Source of the DNA: Ancylobacter aquaticus
Lineage (GTDB): Bacteria; Pseudomonadota; Alphaproteobacteria; Rhizobiales; Xanthobacteraceae
Assembly: GCF_004339465.1 (NCBI RefSeq)
Contig: NZ_SMFY01000003.1
Coordinates: forward strand, 186,001-250,000
Length of the DNA stretch: 64,000 nucleotides
Direction: 5' to 3'
Part shown: piece after piece, positions 8,431 through 17,505 of the stretch
Layout: each line of letters starts with the position of its first letter
Numbering within the stretch: position 1 is the first letter of the stretch
The notes under the pieces: model-generated
The model's database searches: none
Seen by the model: the letters and a program-made list of their open reading frames with translations, nothing else
What the model was told of the DNA's origin: nothing
Translations under genes and position numbers: made by a program

Positions 8431-9952
8431 GGGCGGCGCTTCCTGAAGTCTGTTCGTTGGTGCCCATGACGAGGCGCACCACGGCGTTCTCGGTGAGGCG
8501 CTCGCCGTACAGCTCGCCGGCGATCCGGCCGTGGCGCATCACCAGCACACGGTCGGACAGCCCGAGAATTTCCGGCATGTCGGAGGAGATGACGATGACG
8601 CTGCGCCCCTCGGCGGCGAGCGCGTCGATGAAGGCGTAGATCTGGCTCTTGGTGCCGACATCGATGCCGCGTGTCGGCTCGTCGATGATCACCACTTCGG
8701 GGTCGCCGAGCATGGTCTTGGCGAGCAGCAGCTTCTGCTGGTTGCCGCCCGAGAGATTGCCCACCTTCATGTCGCGGCGCGGGGCGCGAATGTCGAATTC
8801 GCCGATCGCCCGTGTCAGCGCCGCTTCCTCGCGTCCGGAATCGATGAAGACCGTGCCGAAGCGGGCCAGCGTGGAGAGGGTGAGGTTATCCGTCAGGTTC
8901 TTGTCGAGCAGGAGCCCGTGCTCCTTGCGGTCCTCGGTGAGGTAGGCCATGCCGCGCGCTGCGGCCTCGCGCACCGAGCCGACATGCACGGGCACGCCAT
9001 GGCGCAAAATCTCGCCGGTAGCGGCGCGAAGGCCTACCAGCCCTTCCGCGAGCTCGGTACGGCCCGAGCCGACGAGGCCGGAAATGCCCAGCACCTCGCC
9101 GCGCCGCAGGGTGAAGGAAATGTCCCTCACCAGGGGCGGCACGGAAAAGCCGCGCACCTCCAGCGCCACCGCGCCGGCATGGTGGCGCTTGGGCGGGTAG
9201 ATGTCCTCCAGCTTGCGCCCGACCATGGCGGTGGCCATGCCGTCCTCGGTCAGTTCGCCGCGCCCGGCCTGCCGCACCACCGCGCCGTCGCGCAGCACGG
9301 TGACGCGGTCGGCGAGGCGGGTAATCTCCTCCAGCCGATGCGAGGTGTAGAGCAGCGCCACGCCCTGCGCCCGCAGCCGCTCGATCTGGCGGAAGAGCAC
9401 CTCGACCTCTTTATGGGTGAGCACGGCCGAAGGCTCATCCATGATCAGCACCCGCGCCTTGCGGGCGAGCGCCTTGGCGATCTCCACCATCTGACGGTCG
9501 GAAACGGGCAGGTCGCGGATGCGGCTGTCCGGACGGATCGGGCTGTCGAGTTCATCGAGCAGCGCCTGCGTCCCCGCCCGCATCGCCCGATGGTCGAGGA
9601 AAAGCCCGCCCAGCTCGCGCCCGAGAAAAATGTTCTCGGTGACGGTGAGGTCGGGGGCAAGGTTGAACTCCTGGTGGATCACCACCACGCCCACAGCTTC
9701 CGCCTGCGCGCCGCTGGCGTAGGGTGCGGGCTTGCCGTCGAGCCGCACCGCGCCGGAGGTGGGGGCGAGGAACCCGCCGAGGATTTTCATGATCGTCGAC
9801 TTGCCGGCGCCGTTCTCGCCGATCAGCGCGTGCACCTCGCCGGCGTGGAGCGCGAAGTCGATGCCGTGCAGTATCTCGATCGGCCCGAAGCTCTTGCGCA
9901 CATCGACGAGTTCGAGCACCGGGGCGTCTACGCGCTCCGGGGCGGCGCTCAT
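8423..9952 (-). CDS. Sugar ABC transporter ATP-binding protein (RbsA/MglA type, two ABC domains)
   Basis: A 509-residue double ATPase. The first nucleotide-binding domain has Walker A GENGAGKST near residue 43, a signature region replaced by LPVSDRQMVEIAKAL, and Walker B VLIMDEPSAVL. The second has a degenerate P-loop (ISGLVGSGRTEL), a good signature LSGGNQQKLLLAK and Walker B VVIIDEPTRGID. This asymmetry is normal for the RbsA/MglA class. The start overlaps the stop of the upstream oxidoreductase gene (ATGA at 9949-9952), and the end overlaps the permease start. It energises the sugar importer of this operon. Confidence 0.93.
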   Translation of the reverse strand: MSAAPERVDAPVLELVDVRKSFGPIEILHGIDFALHAGEVHALIGENGAGKSTIMKILGGFLAPTSGAVRLDGKPAPYASGAQAEAVGVVVIHQEFNLAPDLTVTENIFLGRELGGLFLDHRAMRAGTQALLDELDSPIRPDSRIRDLPVSDRQMVEIAKALARKARVLIMDEPSAVLTHKEVEVLFRQIERLRAQGVALLYTSHRLEEITRLADRVTVLRDGAVVRQAGRGELTEDGMATAMVGRKLEDIYPPKRHHAGAVALEVRGFSVPPLVRDISFTLRRGEVLGISGLVGSGRTELAEGLVGLRAATGEILRHGVPVHVGSVREAAARGMAYLTEDRKEHGLLLDKNLTDNLTLSTLARFGTVFIDSGREEAALTRAIGEFDIRAPRRDMKVGNLSGGNQQKLLLAKTMLGDPEVVIIDEPTRGIDVGTKSQIYAFIDALAAEGRSVIVISSDMPEILGLSDRVLVMRHGRIAGELYGERLTENAVVRLVMGTNEQTSGSAAHV

Positions 9953-11100
9953 AGCGTCACCCAGCCGGCATTGCGGCGGGAGGACTGCACGCAGGCCTCC
10001 ACGAATCGCATGCCCGCCAACCCGTCCGCCAGCGTCGGGTAAATCACGCCTTCCGGCGCCGGCTCACCCGCCTGATGGGCGCGGATGGCGCGGGCGGCCT
10101 CGGCATAGATGTTGGCGAAGCCTTCCAGATAACCTTCCGGGTGGCCGGGCGGAATGCGCGAGACCCGGCCCGCTTCCGGCCCCGCCCCCGCGCCGTTGCG
10201 GGTGATGCGGCGCTTGGGTTCGCCGAAGGGGGTGAACCAGAGGGAGTTCGGTTCCTCCTGCGCCCATTCCAGCCCGCCCTTGTCGCCATAGAGGCGCAGG
10301 CGCAGGCCGTTCTCGTTCCCGGGCGCCACCTGGCTCGCCCACAGCATGCCGCGTGCGCCGCCCGCAAAGCGCAGCAGCACATGGGCGTTGTCGTCCAGCG
10401 CCCGGCCGGGAACGAAGGTCTGGAGGTCCGCCGCCAGCGCTTCCGCCGTCAGGCCGGAGACGAAGCCGGCGAGGTTGTAGGCATGGGTGCCGATATCGCC
10501 GGTCGCCCCGCCGGCGCCGGAACGTTCCGGGTCGGTGCGCCATTCCGCCTGCTTGGAGCCGGTCTTCTCCGCCGCCTCGGTCAGCCACTCCTGGACATAT
10601 TCGACCTGCACCAGACGGAGGCGGCCGAGGTCTCGCGCCGCCACCATGGCGCGGGCCTGCCGGATCATCGGGTAGCCGGTGTAGTTGTGGGTGAGAATGA
10701 ACAGCGCCTTGGATGCCTCCGCCACCTTGGCCAGCTTCTTCGCCTCGGCCATGGTCGCGGTCAGCGGCTTGTCGCAGATGACGTGGATGCCGCGCTTGAG
10801 GAACTCGATGGCCGGGCCGGCATGCATGTGGTTGGGGGTGACGATGGCCACCGCCTCGACGCCGTCCTTGCGCCGCGCCTCGCCTTTCGCCATGGCGAGA
10901 TAGTCGTCATAGGCGCGGGCGATCCCCAGCGCCTGCGCCGAGGCGCGGGACTTCTCCGGGGTGGAGGAAAGCGCGCCGGCAATGAGGGTGAATTCACCGT
11001 CGAGCCGGGCGGCGATGCGATGCACGGCGCCGATGAAGGCGCCCGAGCCGCCGCCGACCATGCCCAGCCGCAGGGGGGCTTTCGCGACGGGGCCGCTCAT
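9949..11100 (-). CDS. Gfo/Idh/MocA family NAD(P)-dependent sugar/polyol dehydrogenase
   Basis: A 383-residue oxidoreductase with an N-terminal Rossmann fold, starting with the glycine-rich [24 protein letters not shown]. The family signature [32 protein letters not shown] carries the conserved Lys of the DKP motif. [14 protein letters not shown] segment with the D-x-G-x-H substrate-binding pair follows near residue 205. Such enzymes oxidise or reduce ring hydroxyls of inositols, glucosides or anhydrosugars. With the TIM-barrel isomerase/epimerase next to it (ATGA overlap at 11097-11100), it probably performs the first intracellular step after uptake. The exact substrate is not readable; inositol-like or 3-keto-sugar chemistry is an inference. 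Confidence 0.9.
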   Translation of the reverse strand: MSGPVAKAPLRLGMVGGGSGAFIGAVHRIAARLDGEFTLIAGALSSTPEKSRASAQALGIARAYDDYLAMAKGEARRKDGVEAVAIVTPNHMHAGPAIEFLKRGIHVICDKPLTATMAEAKKLAKVAEASKALFILTHNYTGYPMIRQARAMVAARDLGRLRLVQVEYVQEWLTEAAEKTGSKQAEWRTDPERSGAGGATGDIGTHAYNLAGFVSGLTAEALAADLQTFVPGRALDDNAHVLLRFAGGARGMLWASQVAPGNENGLRLRLYGDKGGLEWAQEEPNSLWFTPFGEPKRRITRNGAGAGPEAGRVSRIPPGHPEGYLEGFANIYAEAARAIRAHQAGEPAPEGVIYPTLADGLAGMRFVEACVQSSRRNAGWVTL

Positions 11101-12155
11101 CGGTCCAGCCCCAGCAAGGCGCGATTGGCGGCGCGGTCGGTGGCGCCGGCTGCGAAGTCGTCGAACGCCTTCTCGGTCACGCGAATGATGTGGTTCTTGA
11201 CGAACTCAGCCCCCTCGCGCGCGCCGTCCTCGGGGTGCTTGAGGCAGCATTCCCACTCGACCACCGCCCAGCCGTCGAAATTCATCTCGGCGAATTTGGA
11301 GAAGATGGCGCCGAAATCGACCTGCCCGTCGCCCGGGCTGCGGAAGCGGCCGGCGCGCTTCAGCCAAGGCTGGTAGCCGCCATACACGCCCTTGCGGCCG
11401 GTCGGGTTGAACTCGGCATCCTTCACATGGAACATGCCGATGCGTTCGGCATAGATGTCGAGATGGTCGAGATAATCGAGCTGCTGCAGCACGTAATGCG
11501 AGGGGTCGTAGAGCATTTTCGCGCGCGGGTGATTATCGATGCGCTCCAGGAACATCTCGAACGTGTCGCCGTCGTGCAAATCTTCGCCGGGGTGGATCTC
11601 GAAGCAGAGGTCGACGCCGCAGGAATCGGCATGGTCGAGCAGCGGGCGCCAGCGCCGCGCCAGTTCGTCGAACGCCTCTTCCACCAGCCCGGCCGGGCGC
11701 TGCGGCCACGGGTACACATAGGGCCAAGCCAGCGCGCCGGAGAACGTGACCATTGCGGTGAGGCCCAGATGCTTCGAGGCGGTGAGCGCCTTCTTCATCT
11801 GGTCGACCGCCCATTCCTGCCGCGCGGCCGGATTGCCGCGCACCTCAGGTGCCGCGAAACCGTCGAACATCGCGTCATAGGCGGGATGCACCGCGACCAG
11901 CTGACCCTGCAAATGGGTGGACAGTTCGGTGACGACGACCCCGTTCTGCGAGCCCTGCCCGGCCCATTCCGAGCACCAGTCGCGCGAGGCGGCGGCCTTG
12001 TCGAGATCGAGAATGCGCGGGTCGTTGGTCGGCACCTGCACGCCGGCATAGCCGCACTCGGCGGCCCAGCGTGTGATGTTGTGCCAGCTGTCGAAGGGCG
12101 CGTCTGTCCCGATGAACTGGGCCAGAAACAGGCCCGGCCCCTTGATGGTCCGCAT
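11097..12155 (-). CDS. Sugar phosphate isomerase/epimerase (TIM barrel, AP_endonuc_2 family)
   Basis: A 352-residue xylose-isomerase-like TIM-barrel protein, first gene of the sugar operon. Metal-site style segments are visible: DLCFEIHPGEDLHDGDTFEMFL (Glu and His), AKMLYDPSHYVLQQLDYLDHLDIY, IGMFHVKDAEFNP, VDFGAIFSKFAEMNFDGWAVVEWECC. I chose the ATG at 12155 because a GGGAGG site lies 6-7 bases upstream; a longer reading from 12185 lacks one. The family includes inosose dehydratase, tagatose 3-epimerase and lactonase-like enzymes acting on keto-sugars. Its pairing with a Gfo/Idh/MocA dehydrogenase is a recurrent catabolic module. Confidence 0.88.
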   Translation of the reverse strand: MRTIKGPGLFLAQFIGTDAPFDSWHNITRWAAECGYAGVQVPTNDPRILDLDKAAASRDWCSEWAGQGSQNGVVVTELSTHLQGQLVAVHPAYDAMFDGFAAPEVRGNPAARQEWAVDQMKKALTASKHLGLTAMVTFSGALAWPYVYPWPQRPAGLVEEAFDELARRWRPLLDHADSCGVDLCFEIHPGEDLHDGDTFEMFLERIDNHPRAKMLYDPSHYVLQQLDYLDHLDIYAERIGMFHVKDAEFNPTGRKGVYGGYQPWLKRAGRFRSPGDGQVDFGAIFSKFAEMNFDGWAVVEWECCLKHPEDGAREGAEFVKNHIIRVTEKAFDDFAAGATDRAANRALLGLDR

Positions 12156-12250
12156 GTTTTCCTCCCGACCGCCGCAGCGGCCCACCGTTGTGCTTTTATC
12201 GTTGGCTGTCCGCAGCGTAACGCAGTTCGGTTACGCATCAAGGGCAATCA

Positions 12251-12266
12251 TGATGTACGTATGTCA
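12251..12266. promoter_or_regulatory. Operator-like dyad TGATGTACGTATGTCA
   Basis: A 16-base imperfect palindrome with outer arms TGA/TCA and central TACGTA, about 95 bases upstream of the sugar operon start on the minus strand. It shares the pattern TGATGT-R-CG-Y-A-Y-GTCA with the site at 12472-12487. The size and even spacing fit a dimeric regulator such as a LacI-family protein, but the cognate protein is not in the window. Confidence 0.45.
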
Positions 12267-12471
12267 ATTCTCCCCGACGTCCGGGAACCCTTGGCAGGGC
12301 GGGGGTCGCGCCTGCCGACACACGGCAGAGCGCGGTAAATTAATACGACGTCCGGGCGCTCCTCGCTGGATTCGCACCCAGTCTCGATGCTCGGCAAGGC
12401 CGCGCGCCGCGCGTCGCGTTGAGGGCGCGGGGATGGCAATAGCGGCTGGCGGGCGCGGTGCCGAGGTAGCT

Positions 12472-12487
12472 TGATGTGCGCACGTCA
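12472..12487. promoter_or_regulatory. Operator-like dyad TGATGTGCGCACGTCA
   Basis: A 16-base palindrome that is perfect except for one T/G pair. It shares 13 of 16 positions with the dyad at 12251-12266 and the following bases are also similar (ATTCTC). It lies about 190 bases upstream of the glucoamylase start. Two matching sites, one near each divergent operon, suggest one regulator acting on both, possibly by looping. This is inference. Confidence 0.45.
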
Positions 12488-12678
12488 TTCTCTATCGGTT
12501 GAGACCGGGCCAATCTCGCGTTGCGGCGGCATTAAAGACCCGCCCGCCATGCCCGATTGACCGCACCGGAAATCTCTCGCAGGTTCCCCGATGGGGCACG
12601 GGAGGCGCGCGCGCCGGGCTGGCCCGGCCCGCCAAGCAAGGATCGCCCGTCTTCAAGGGCGCGTGAGTGGGGAAAACG

Positions 12679-15177
12679 ATGAGCACGGATGGAGAACTCA
12701 CACCGCCCGGCGGCCCCGGCGGGCCGGCGCGCTGGACATCGAGCGCCAAGGTCGGCGTCGGCACGGCGCGCACGGCGGCGAGCCGGCTGTGGTTCACGCT
12801 GAGCCACGGCATCCTCAACGAGATCTACTATCCCCGCGTCGACACCGCCTGCACCCGCGATTTCGGCTTTCTCGTCACTGGGCCCGACGGCTATTTCGCC
12901 GAGGAAAAGCGGGATGCCGAGCACGAAGTGGGCGTGCTCGAACATGGCGTGCCGGCCTATCACCTGCTCAACACCGCCAATGACGGGCGCTGGCGCATCC
13001 AGAAGCAGATTCTCACCGATCCGCGCCGGGAAGTGCTGATCCAGAAGGTCACCTTCGAGGCGCTGATCGGCGACATCTCGGACTACCGTCTGTTCGTGCT
13101 GCTGGCGCCGCATCTGCTCAATGCGGGTGCTGACAACACCGGCTGGGTCGGCGAGTACAAGGGCACGCCGATGGTGTTCGCCTCCGGCCGTCGCGGCCAG
13201 TCGCTCGCAGTGGCGTGCTCGGTGCCGTGGAAAGCGCGTTCCGTCGGCTATGTCGGCACCTCGGATGGCTGGCAGCAACTGAACGAGAGCGGCGAGCTCA
13301 ATGAGCGCTACCAGCGGGCGGAATGCGGCAACATCGCGCTCAGCGCGGAAATCGACCTTGCCGCCTGCGATGGCGAAATGCTGGTTGCGCTCGGCTTCGG
13401 CGCCCGGCCGGAGGAGGCCGGCTTCCGCGCCGTCTCCAGCCTGCAGGAGGGCTTCGAGGAGTTGCGCCGCACCTATGTGCAGGGCTGGCGCGCCTGGCAG
13501 GGGGCGCTGCTGCCGCTCGACCATCCGCAGAACCGCTCGAACATCAATGCCTATCGCGCCAGCACCATCGTGCTCGCCACCCACCAGCCCAGCTCCGTGC
13601 CTGGCGCCATCATCGCCAGCCTTTCGATTCCGTGGGGCTTCAACAAGGGCGACGAGGACCTCGGCGGCTATCACCTCGTCTGGCCGCGCGACCTGGTGGA
13701 GAACGCCGGCGGCCTGCTCGCGGCCGGCGCCTCCGACGAGGCGAAGTCGGTGCTGGGCTATCTGCGCTCCATCCAGGAGACAGACGGCCATTGGTCGCAG
13801 AATGTCTGGCTCGACGGCGCGCCCTATTGGGGCGGCGTGCAGATGGACGAATGCGCCTTCCCCATCCTGCTGGCCGACATGATCCGCCGCGGCGGCCACT
13901 TCGCCCGTGGCGAGCTCGACAGCTACATGGACATGATCGCGCGCGCCGCGCGCTTCATCGTGCTCAACGGCCCCGTCACCGGGCAGGACCGCTGGGAGGA
14001 GGATGCCGGCTATTCGCCGTTCACCCTGGCGGCGGAAATCTCCGCCCTGCTCGCCGCCGCCGAGATGATGGACCTGTTCGGCCGCAAGGACGAGGCGCAG
14101 TATCTGCGCGAGAAGGCGGATGCGTGGAACGACTCGATCGAGCACTGGACCTTCGCCACCGGCACGGATCTGGCGGACAAGCTGGGGGTGGAGGGCTATT
14201 ATGTGCGCGTCGCCCCGCCGGAGACGGCGGACGCGGCGTCCCCGCTGGATGGCTTCGTGCCGGTGAAGAACCGCCCGCCGGGCGACAGCGACCGGCCGGC
14301 GGCGCAGCTCATCTCGCCGGACGCGCTGGCGCTGGTCCGCTTCGGCCTGCGCGCGCCGGACGACCCGCGCATCCTCGCCACCATCAAGGCGATCGACGCC
14401 ATCCTCAAGGTCGAGCTGCCGCAGGGCCCGGTCTGGTACCGCTACAATGGCGACGGCTATGGTGAGCACGAGGACGGTTCGCCCTTCGACGGCACCGGCA
14501 TCGGCCGCGCCTGGCCGCTGCTCACCGGCGAGCGCGCCCATTACGAGATCGCCGCCGGGAATCTGGTGCGGGCCGGGCAACTGCTGGTCACGCTGGAGGA
14601 CTGCGCCGGGCCGGGCGGGCTGCTGCCCGAACAGGTGTGGGACCAGGACGACATTCCCGAGCGGGAGCTGTTCAAGGGTCGCCCGTCGGGCAGCGCCATG
14701 CCTTTGGTCTGGGCCCATTCCGAGCACATCAAGCTCATGCGCTCGCTGCGGGACGGCAAGGTGTTCGACACGCCGCCGCAGACCGTGCAGCGCTATCTCG
14801 TGGACAAGGTGACATCGCCGCGCCGCCTCTGGCATTTCAACCAGAAACTGCGCTCGCTGCCCGCCGGGCTTGCCTTACGTATCGAGCTACAGGCGCCGGC
14901 CACCATCCACTGGTCGCTCGACGGCTGGGCCACTACGCACGACACGTCCACGCACCCCAACCCCTTCGGCCTCCACATCGCCGACCTGCCGACCACCGGC
15001 GCGCACCATGGCGGGCACCTGCGGTTCACCTTCTTGTGGACCGAGTCGGGCACCTGGGAGGGCGAGGATTTCACCGTCACCATCGACGGCGAGCACCCGC
15101 TCTTCCACGCCAGTGCCGACGAGGACGATCACGAGGTGAGCCGGCGGGTCGCCGAGCCCGCGCAAGCGTCGAGTTGA
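12679..15177 (+). CDS. GH15 glucan 1,4-alpha-glucosidase (glucoamylase)
   Basis: An 832-residue glycoside hydrolase family 15 enzyme that releases glucose from alpha-glucans. An N-terminal beta-sandwich (about 1-290, starting near TSSAKVGVGTA) precedes the (alpha/alpha)6 barrel. Both catalytic acids are visible: the general acid in DRWEED near residues 439-441 and the base Glu651 in LLPEQVWD. A C-terminal beta-domain (LPAGLALRIELQAPATIHW...) ends the protein. No signal peptide is evident, so it is probably cytoplasmic and could act on glycogen or imported maltodextrins. The ATG at 12679 is preceded by GTGGGGAAAACG, a good ribosome site; an in-frame GTG at 12667 is less likely. A glucokinase gene follows after 4 bases. 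Confidence 0.93.
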   Translation: MSTDGELTPPGGPGGPARWTSSAKVGVGTARTAASRLWFTLSHGILNEIYYPRVDTACTRDFGFLVTGPDGYFAEEKRDAEHEVGVLEHGVPAYHLLNTANDGRWRIQKQILTDPRREVLIQKVTFEALIGDISDYRLFVLLAPHLLNAGADNTGWVGEYKGTPMVFASGRRGQSLAVACSVPWKARSVGYVGTSDGWQQLNESGELNERYQRAECGNIALSAEIDLAACDGEMLVALGFGARPEEAGFRAVSSLQEGFEELRRTYVQGWRAWQGALLPLDHPQNRSNINAYRASTIVLATHQPSSVPGAIIASLSIPWGFNKGDEDLGGYHLVWPRDLVENAGGLLAAGASDEAKSVLGYLRSIQETDGHWSQNVWLDGAPYWGGVQMDECAFPILLADMIRRGGHFARGELDSYMDMIARAARFIVLNGPVTGQDRWEEDAGYSPFTLAAEISALLAAAEMMDLFGRKDEAQYLREKADAWNDSIEHWTFATGTDLADKLGVEGYYVRVAPPETADAASPLDGFVPVKNRPPGDSDRPAAQLISPDALALVRFGLRAPDDPRILATIKAIDAILKVELPQGPVWYRYNGDGYGEHEDGSPFDGTGIGRAWPLLTGERAHYEIAAGNLVRAGQLLVTLEDCAGPGGLLPEQVWDQDDIPERELFKGRPSGSAMPLVWAHSEHIKLMRSLRDGKVFDTPPQTVQRYLVDKVTSPRRLWHFNQKLRSLPAGLALRIELQAPATIHWSLDGWATTHDTSTHPNPFGLHIADLPTTGAHHGGHLRFTFLWTESGTWEGEDFTVTIDGEHPLFHASADEDDHEVSRRVAEPAQASS

Positions 15178-15181
15178 GAGG

Positions 15182-15913
15182 ATGAACCAGATGACAGAGA
15201 AGACGGCCGCGAGCGGCACGGCGGGCATTCTCGCGGTCGATGTCGGCGGCACCGGGCTGAAATGCGCGGTGATCGACGACCACGGAACCATGATTTCCGA
15301 GCGCGAGAAGGTCGAGACGCCCCATCCCTGCCACCCCGACGCACTGCTCGACGCCTATGCCGGCATGGCGGCCAAGCACCCGGCCTTCGACCGTATCTCC
15401 ATCGGTTTCCCCGGCGTGGTGCGCAACGGCAAGGTGCTGACCGCGCCCAATCTCGGCACCGAGCTGTGGGAGGGCTTCGCGCTGGCCGACGCGATGGCGA
15501 AGCGCCTCGGCGCGCCGGCGCGGCTGATCAACGACGCTGAAATGCAGGGCTATGGCATCATCTCCGGCAAGGGGCTGGAGATGGTGATGACGCTGGGCAC
15601 CGGCGCCGGCACCGCGCTGTTCCGCGACGGCGAACTGATGCCGCACATGGAACTGGCGCACCATCCGGTGCACGACAACCTGACCTATGACGAATATCTC
15701 GGCGTCGCCGCTTATGAGAAGCACGGCAAGAAGCACTGGAACCACCACGTGAAGCGAGTGATCGAGCTGCTCTACGTGCTGCTGCACTATGACCATCTCT
15801 ATCTCGGCGGCGGCAATGCCAAGCATGTCGAGATCGACCTGCCGGCCAATGTGAGCCTCGCCAATAACGATGCCGGCCTCACCGGCGGCGCCGCGCTCTG
15901 GCGGAAGGGCTGA
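15182..15913 (+). CDS. ROK-family glucokinase, polyphosphate glucokinase-like
   Basis: A 243-residue sugar kinase. The phosphate-binding motif AVDVGGTGLKCAVID lies at about 19-33, followed by ISIGFPGVVRNGKVLTAPNL, a substrate segment RLINDAEMQGYG with the catalytic Asp, and the glycine-rich MTLGTGAGTALF. Length and the HHVKRVIELLYVLLHYDHLYLGGGNAKH region resemble polyphosphate/ATP glucokinases rather than long NagC-like ROK repressors, and there is no HTH domain. It starts 4 bases after the glucoamylase stop, so glucose freed by that enzyme is presumably phosphorylated at once. Phosphate-donor preference (ATP or polyP) cannot be decided from sequence alone. Confidence 0.9.
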   Translation: MNQMTEKTAASGTAGILAVDVGGTGLKCAVIDDHGTMISEREKVETPHPCHPDALLDAYAGMAAKHPAFDRISIGFPGVVRNGKVLTAPNLGTELWEGFALADAMAKRLGAPARLINDAEMQGYGIISGKGLEMVMTLGTGAGTALFRDGELMPHMELAHHPVHDNLTYDEYLGVAAYEKHGKKHWNHHVKRVIELLYVLLHYDHLYLGGGNAKHVEIDLPANVSLANNDAGLTGGAALWRKG

Positions 15914-15998
15914 GGGCGGGGGGAACCCGGGCTTGGCCGGGGACCCAGTCATTCGGTGCTTTCAAGCCTGATCGCCAAAACCCGTGCCACGCCGCTTC

Positions 15999-16025
15999 GC
16001 ATGCCCGGCACGGGCCCGGGCATGC
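15999..16025. terminator. Perfect 10-bp hairpin between convergent genes
   Basis: The arms GCATGCCCGG (15999-16008) and CCGGGCATGC (16016-16025) are perfectly complementary around a 7-base loop. The hairpin sits between the glucokinase gene (ending 15913) and the convergent hydrolase gene (ending 16041). A bidirectional terminator role is likely, although no T-run accompanies it. Confidence 0.5.
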
Positions 16026-16040
16026 GGGTGCGCGGCGCGG

Positions 16041-17291
16041 CTATTCCACCACCTCGGCGGCCTGCAGCACGGCCTGCAGCAGCACATCCGTGCCGGCGCC
16101 GGCCCATTCCGGGCTGATCTCCTCCGCCTCATTGTGGCTGAGCCCGTCGACACAGGGGCAGAAGATCATGGCGGAGGGCATGGTCTTCGCCACCCAGCAC
16201 GCGTCGTGCCCCGCGCCCGACACCATGTCGCGGTGCGAATAGCCCAGCCGTCCCGCACCGGCGCGCAAATCCGCCAGCAGCGCCTCGTCGAAGGCGGTAG
16301 GGTCGAAGGCGCCCACTTCCTCGATCGCCACCCCGATGCCGAGGTCCGCCGCCACCTCCCGCGCCGCCTGCTTCACCTGATCCGACATCGACGTCAGCAC
16401 GGCCAGCTCGGGATGGCGCAGATCGGCGGTGAACACCACCGTGCCCGGCAGGATGTTGCGCGAGTTCGGTGCGAAGACGATCTGCCCCACCGCGCCGACC
16501 GCCTTCGGCCCATGGGCGCGGGTGATGCTCTCGATGCGGTCGATGATGCGGGCCGCGCCGAGGCTGGCATTCAGCCGCCGGTCCATCGGCGTGGTGCCGG
16601 TGTGGGCCGCGCGCCCGGTCAGCGTCACCTCGACCCAGCGCAGCCCCTGGCCATGGGTGACGATGCCGATATCCACCCCTTCCTCTTCGAGGATGGGTCC
16701 CTGCTCGATATGCAGCTCGAAATAGGCGTGGCCCTTGCGCTGGCCCACCGGCTCCTCGCCTTTGAACCCGATGCGCTCCAACTCGTCGCCAAGACGCAGG
16801 CCGTCGGCGTCGGTGCGGTCATAGGCCCAGTCCAGCGCGTGGACGCCGGCATAGACGCCGGAGGCGACCATGGCGGGGGGAAAGCGCGAGCCTTCCTCAT
16901 TGGTCCAGTTCACCACCTCCACCGGCCGGCGGGTGCGCAGGCCGAGATCGTTCAGGGTCCGCACCACTTCCAGCGCCGCCAGCACGCCGAGTACGCCGTC
17001 ATATTTGCCGCCGGTCGGCTGGGTGTCGAGATGCGAGCCGATCAGGATGGGCAGGGCGTCCGGGTCGGTCCCCTCGCGGCGGGCGAACATCGAGCCCATG
17101 GCGTCGACCCCCACCTTCATGCCCGCCGCCTCGCACCAGCGCTGGAACAGCAGGCGTCCCTCGCGGTCGGCATCGGTCAGCGCCTGCCGGTTGTTGCCGC
17201 CCGCAATGCCGGGACCGATCTGCGCCATCTCCATCAGGCTGCCCCACAGCCGCCCGCCATCGACGCGCATATTGCCGGTCTGCTGGTTCAT
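16041..17291 (-). CDS. M20-family Zn-dependent amidohydrolase (N-carbamoyl-L-amino acid / allantoate amidohydrolase type)
   Basis: A 416-residue M20 hydrolase of the hydantoinase/carbamoylase (HyuC/AllC) subfamily. Metal-site features are LPILIGSHLDTQPTGGKYDGVLG (His and Asp), WTNEEGSRFPPAM with the Glu-Glu pair, FELHIEQGPILEEE with a His ligand, and the C-terminal VSGAGHDACWVAK. The dimerisation domain contains GRAAHTGTTPMDRR. Substrates are N-carbamoyl amino acids, allantoate or ureidoglycolate-like compounds and cannot be resolved by eye. AGGAGA lies about 10 bases before the ATG. It is divergent from another M20 gene, with 214 bases between them. Confidence 0.88.
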   Translation of the reverse strand: MNQQTGNMRVDGGRLWGSLMEMAQIGPGIAGGNNRQALTDADREGRLLFQRWCEAAGMKVGVDAMGSMFARREGTDPDALPILIGSHLDTQPTGGKYDGVLGVLAALEVVRTLNDLGLRTRRPVEVVNWTNEEGSRFPPAMVASGVYAGVHALDWAYDRTDADGLRLGDELERIGFKGEEPVGQRKGHAYFELHIEQGPILEEEGVDIGIVTHGQGLRWVEVTLTGRAAHTGTTPMDRRLNASLGAARIIDRIESITRAHGPKAVGAVGQIVFAPNSRNILPGTVVFTADLRHPELAVLTSMSDQVKQAAREVAADLGIGVAIEEVGAFDPTAFDEALLADLRAGAGRLGYSHRDMVSGAGHDACWVAKTMPSAMIFCPCVDGLSHNEAEEISPEWAGAGTDVLLQAVLQAAEVVE

Positions 17292-17505
17292 CCGCTCGCT
17301 CTCCTACAAAGCCTTGTTGGGTGCGCATGTTAGGGGTGCCGCCTCCGGCGTCCAAGGCTTCTGGGACTAATTTTCCGGCAGGCCCGTTTTGGCGCCAGCT
17401 TCGGCTTTTCCGATCCAGACAATGCCAAATTAATGGTTTGCCAATGGCCCGCCGCCCGTCATCCTGCCGGCACGATACCCCGTTCTCCTCCTTGCCGGCC
17501 CGCTC

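Larger units (their letters stand above)
12156..12678. other. Divergent intergenic region between sugar operon and glucoamylase (523 bp)
   Basis: No gene is supported here. The region must hold the promoters of both the minus-strand sugar operon and the plus-strand glucoamylase operon. It contains two similar 16-base dyads (12251-12266 and 12472-12487, listed separately) and a short AT-rich patch near 12335-12350 (GTAAATTAATACG). No regulator gene is adjacent. The rest is GC-rich sequence without clear structure. Confidence 0.6.

Noticed and set aside
12532-14835. A 767-residue minus-strand frame
   Set aside because: It lies antisense to the GH15 glucoamylase, whose catalytic motifs are intact. 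It is a GC-rich third-position shadow.
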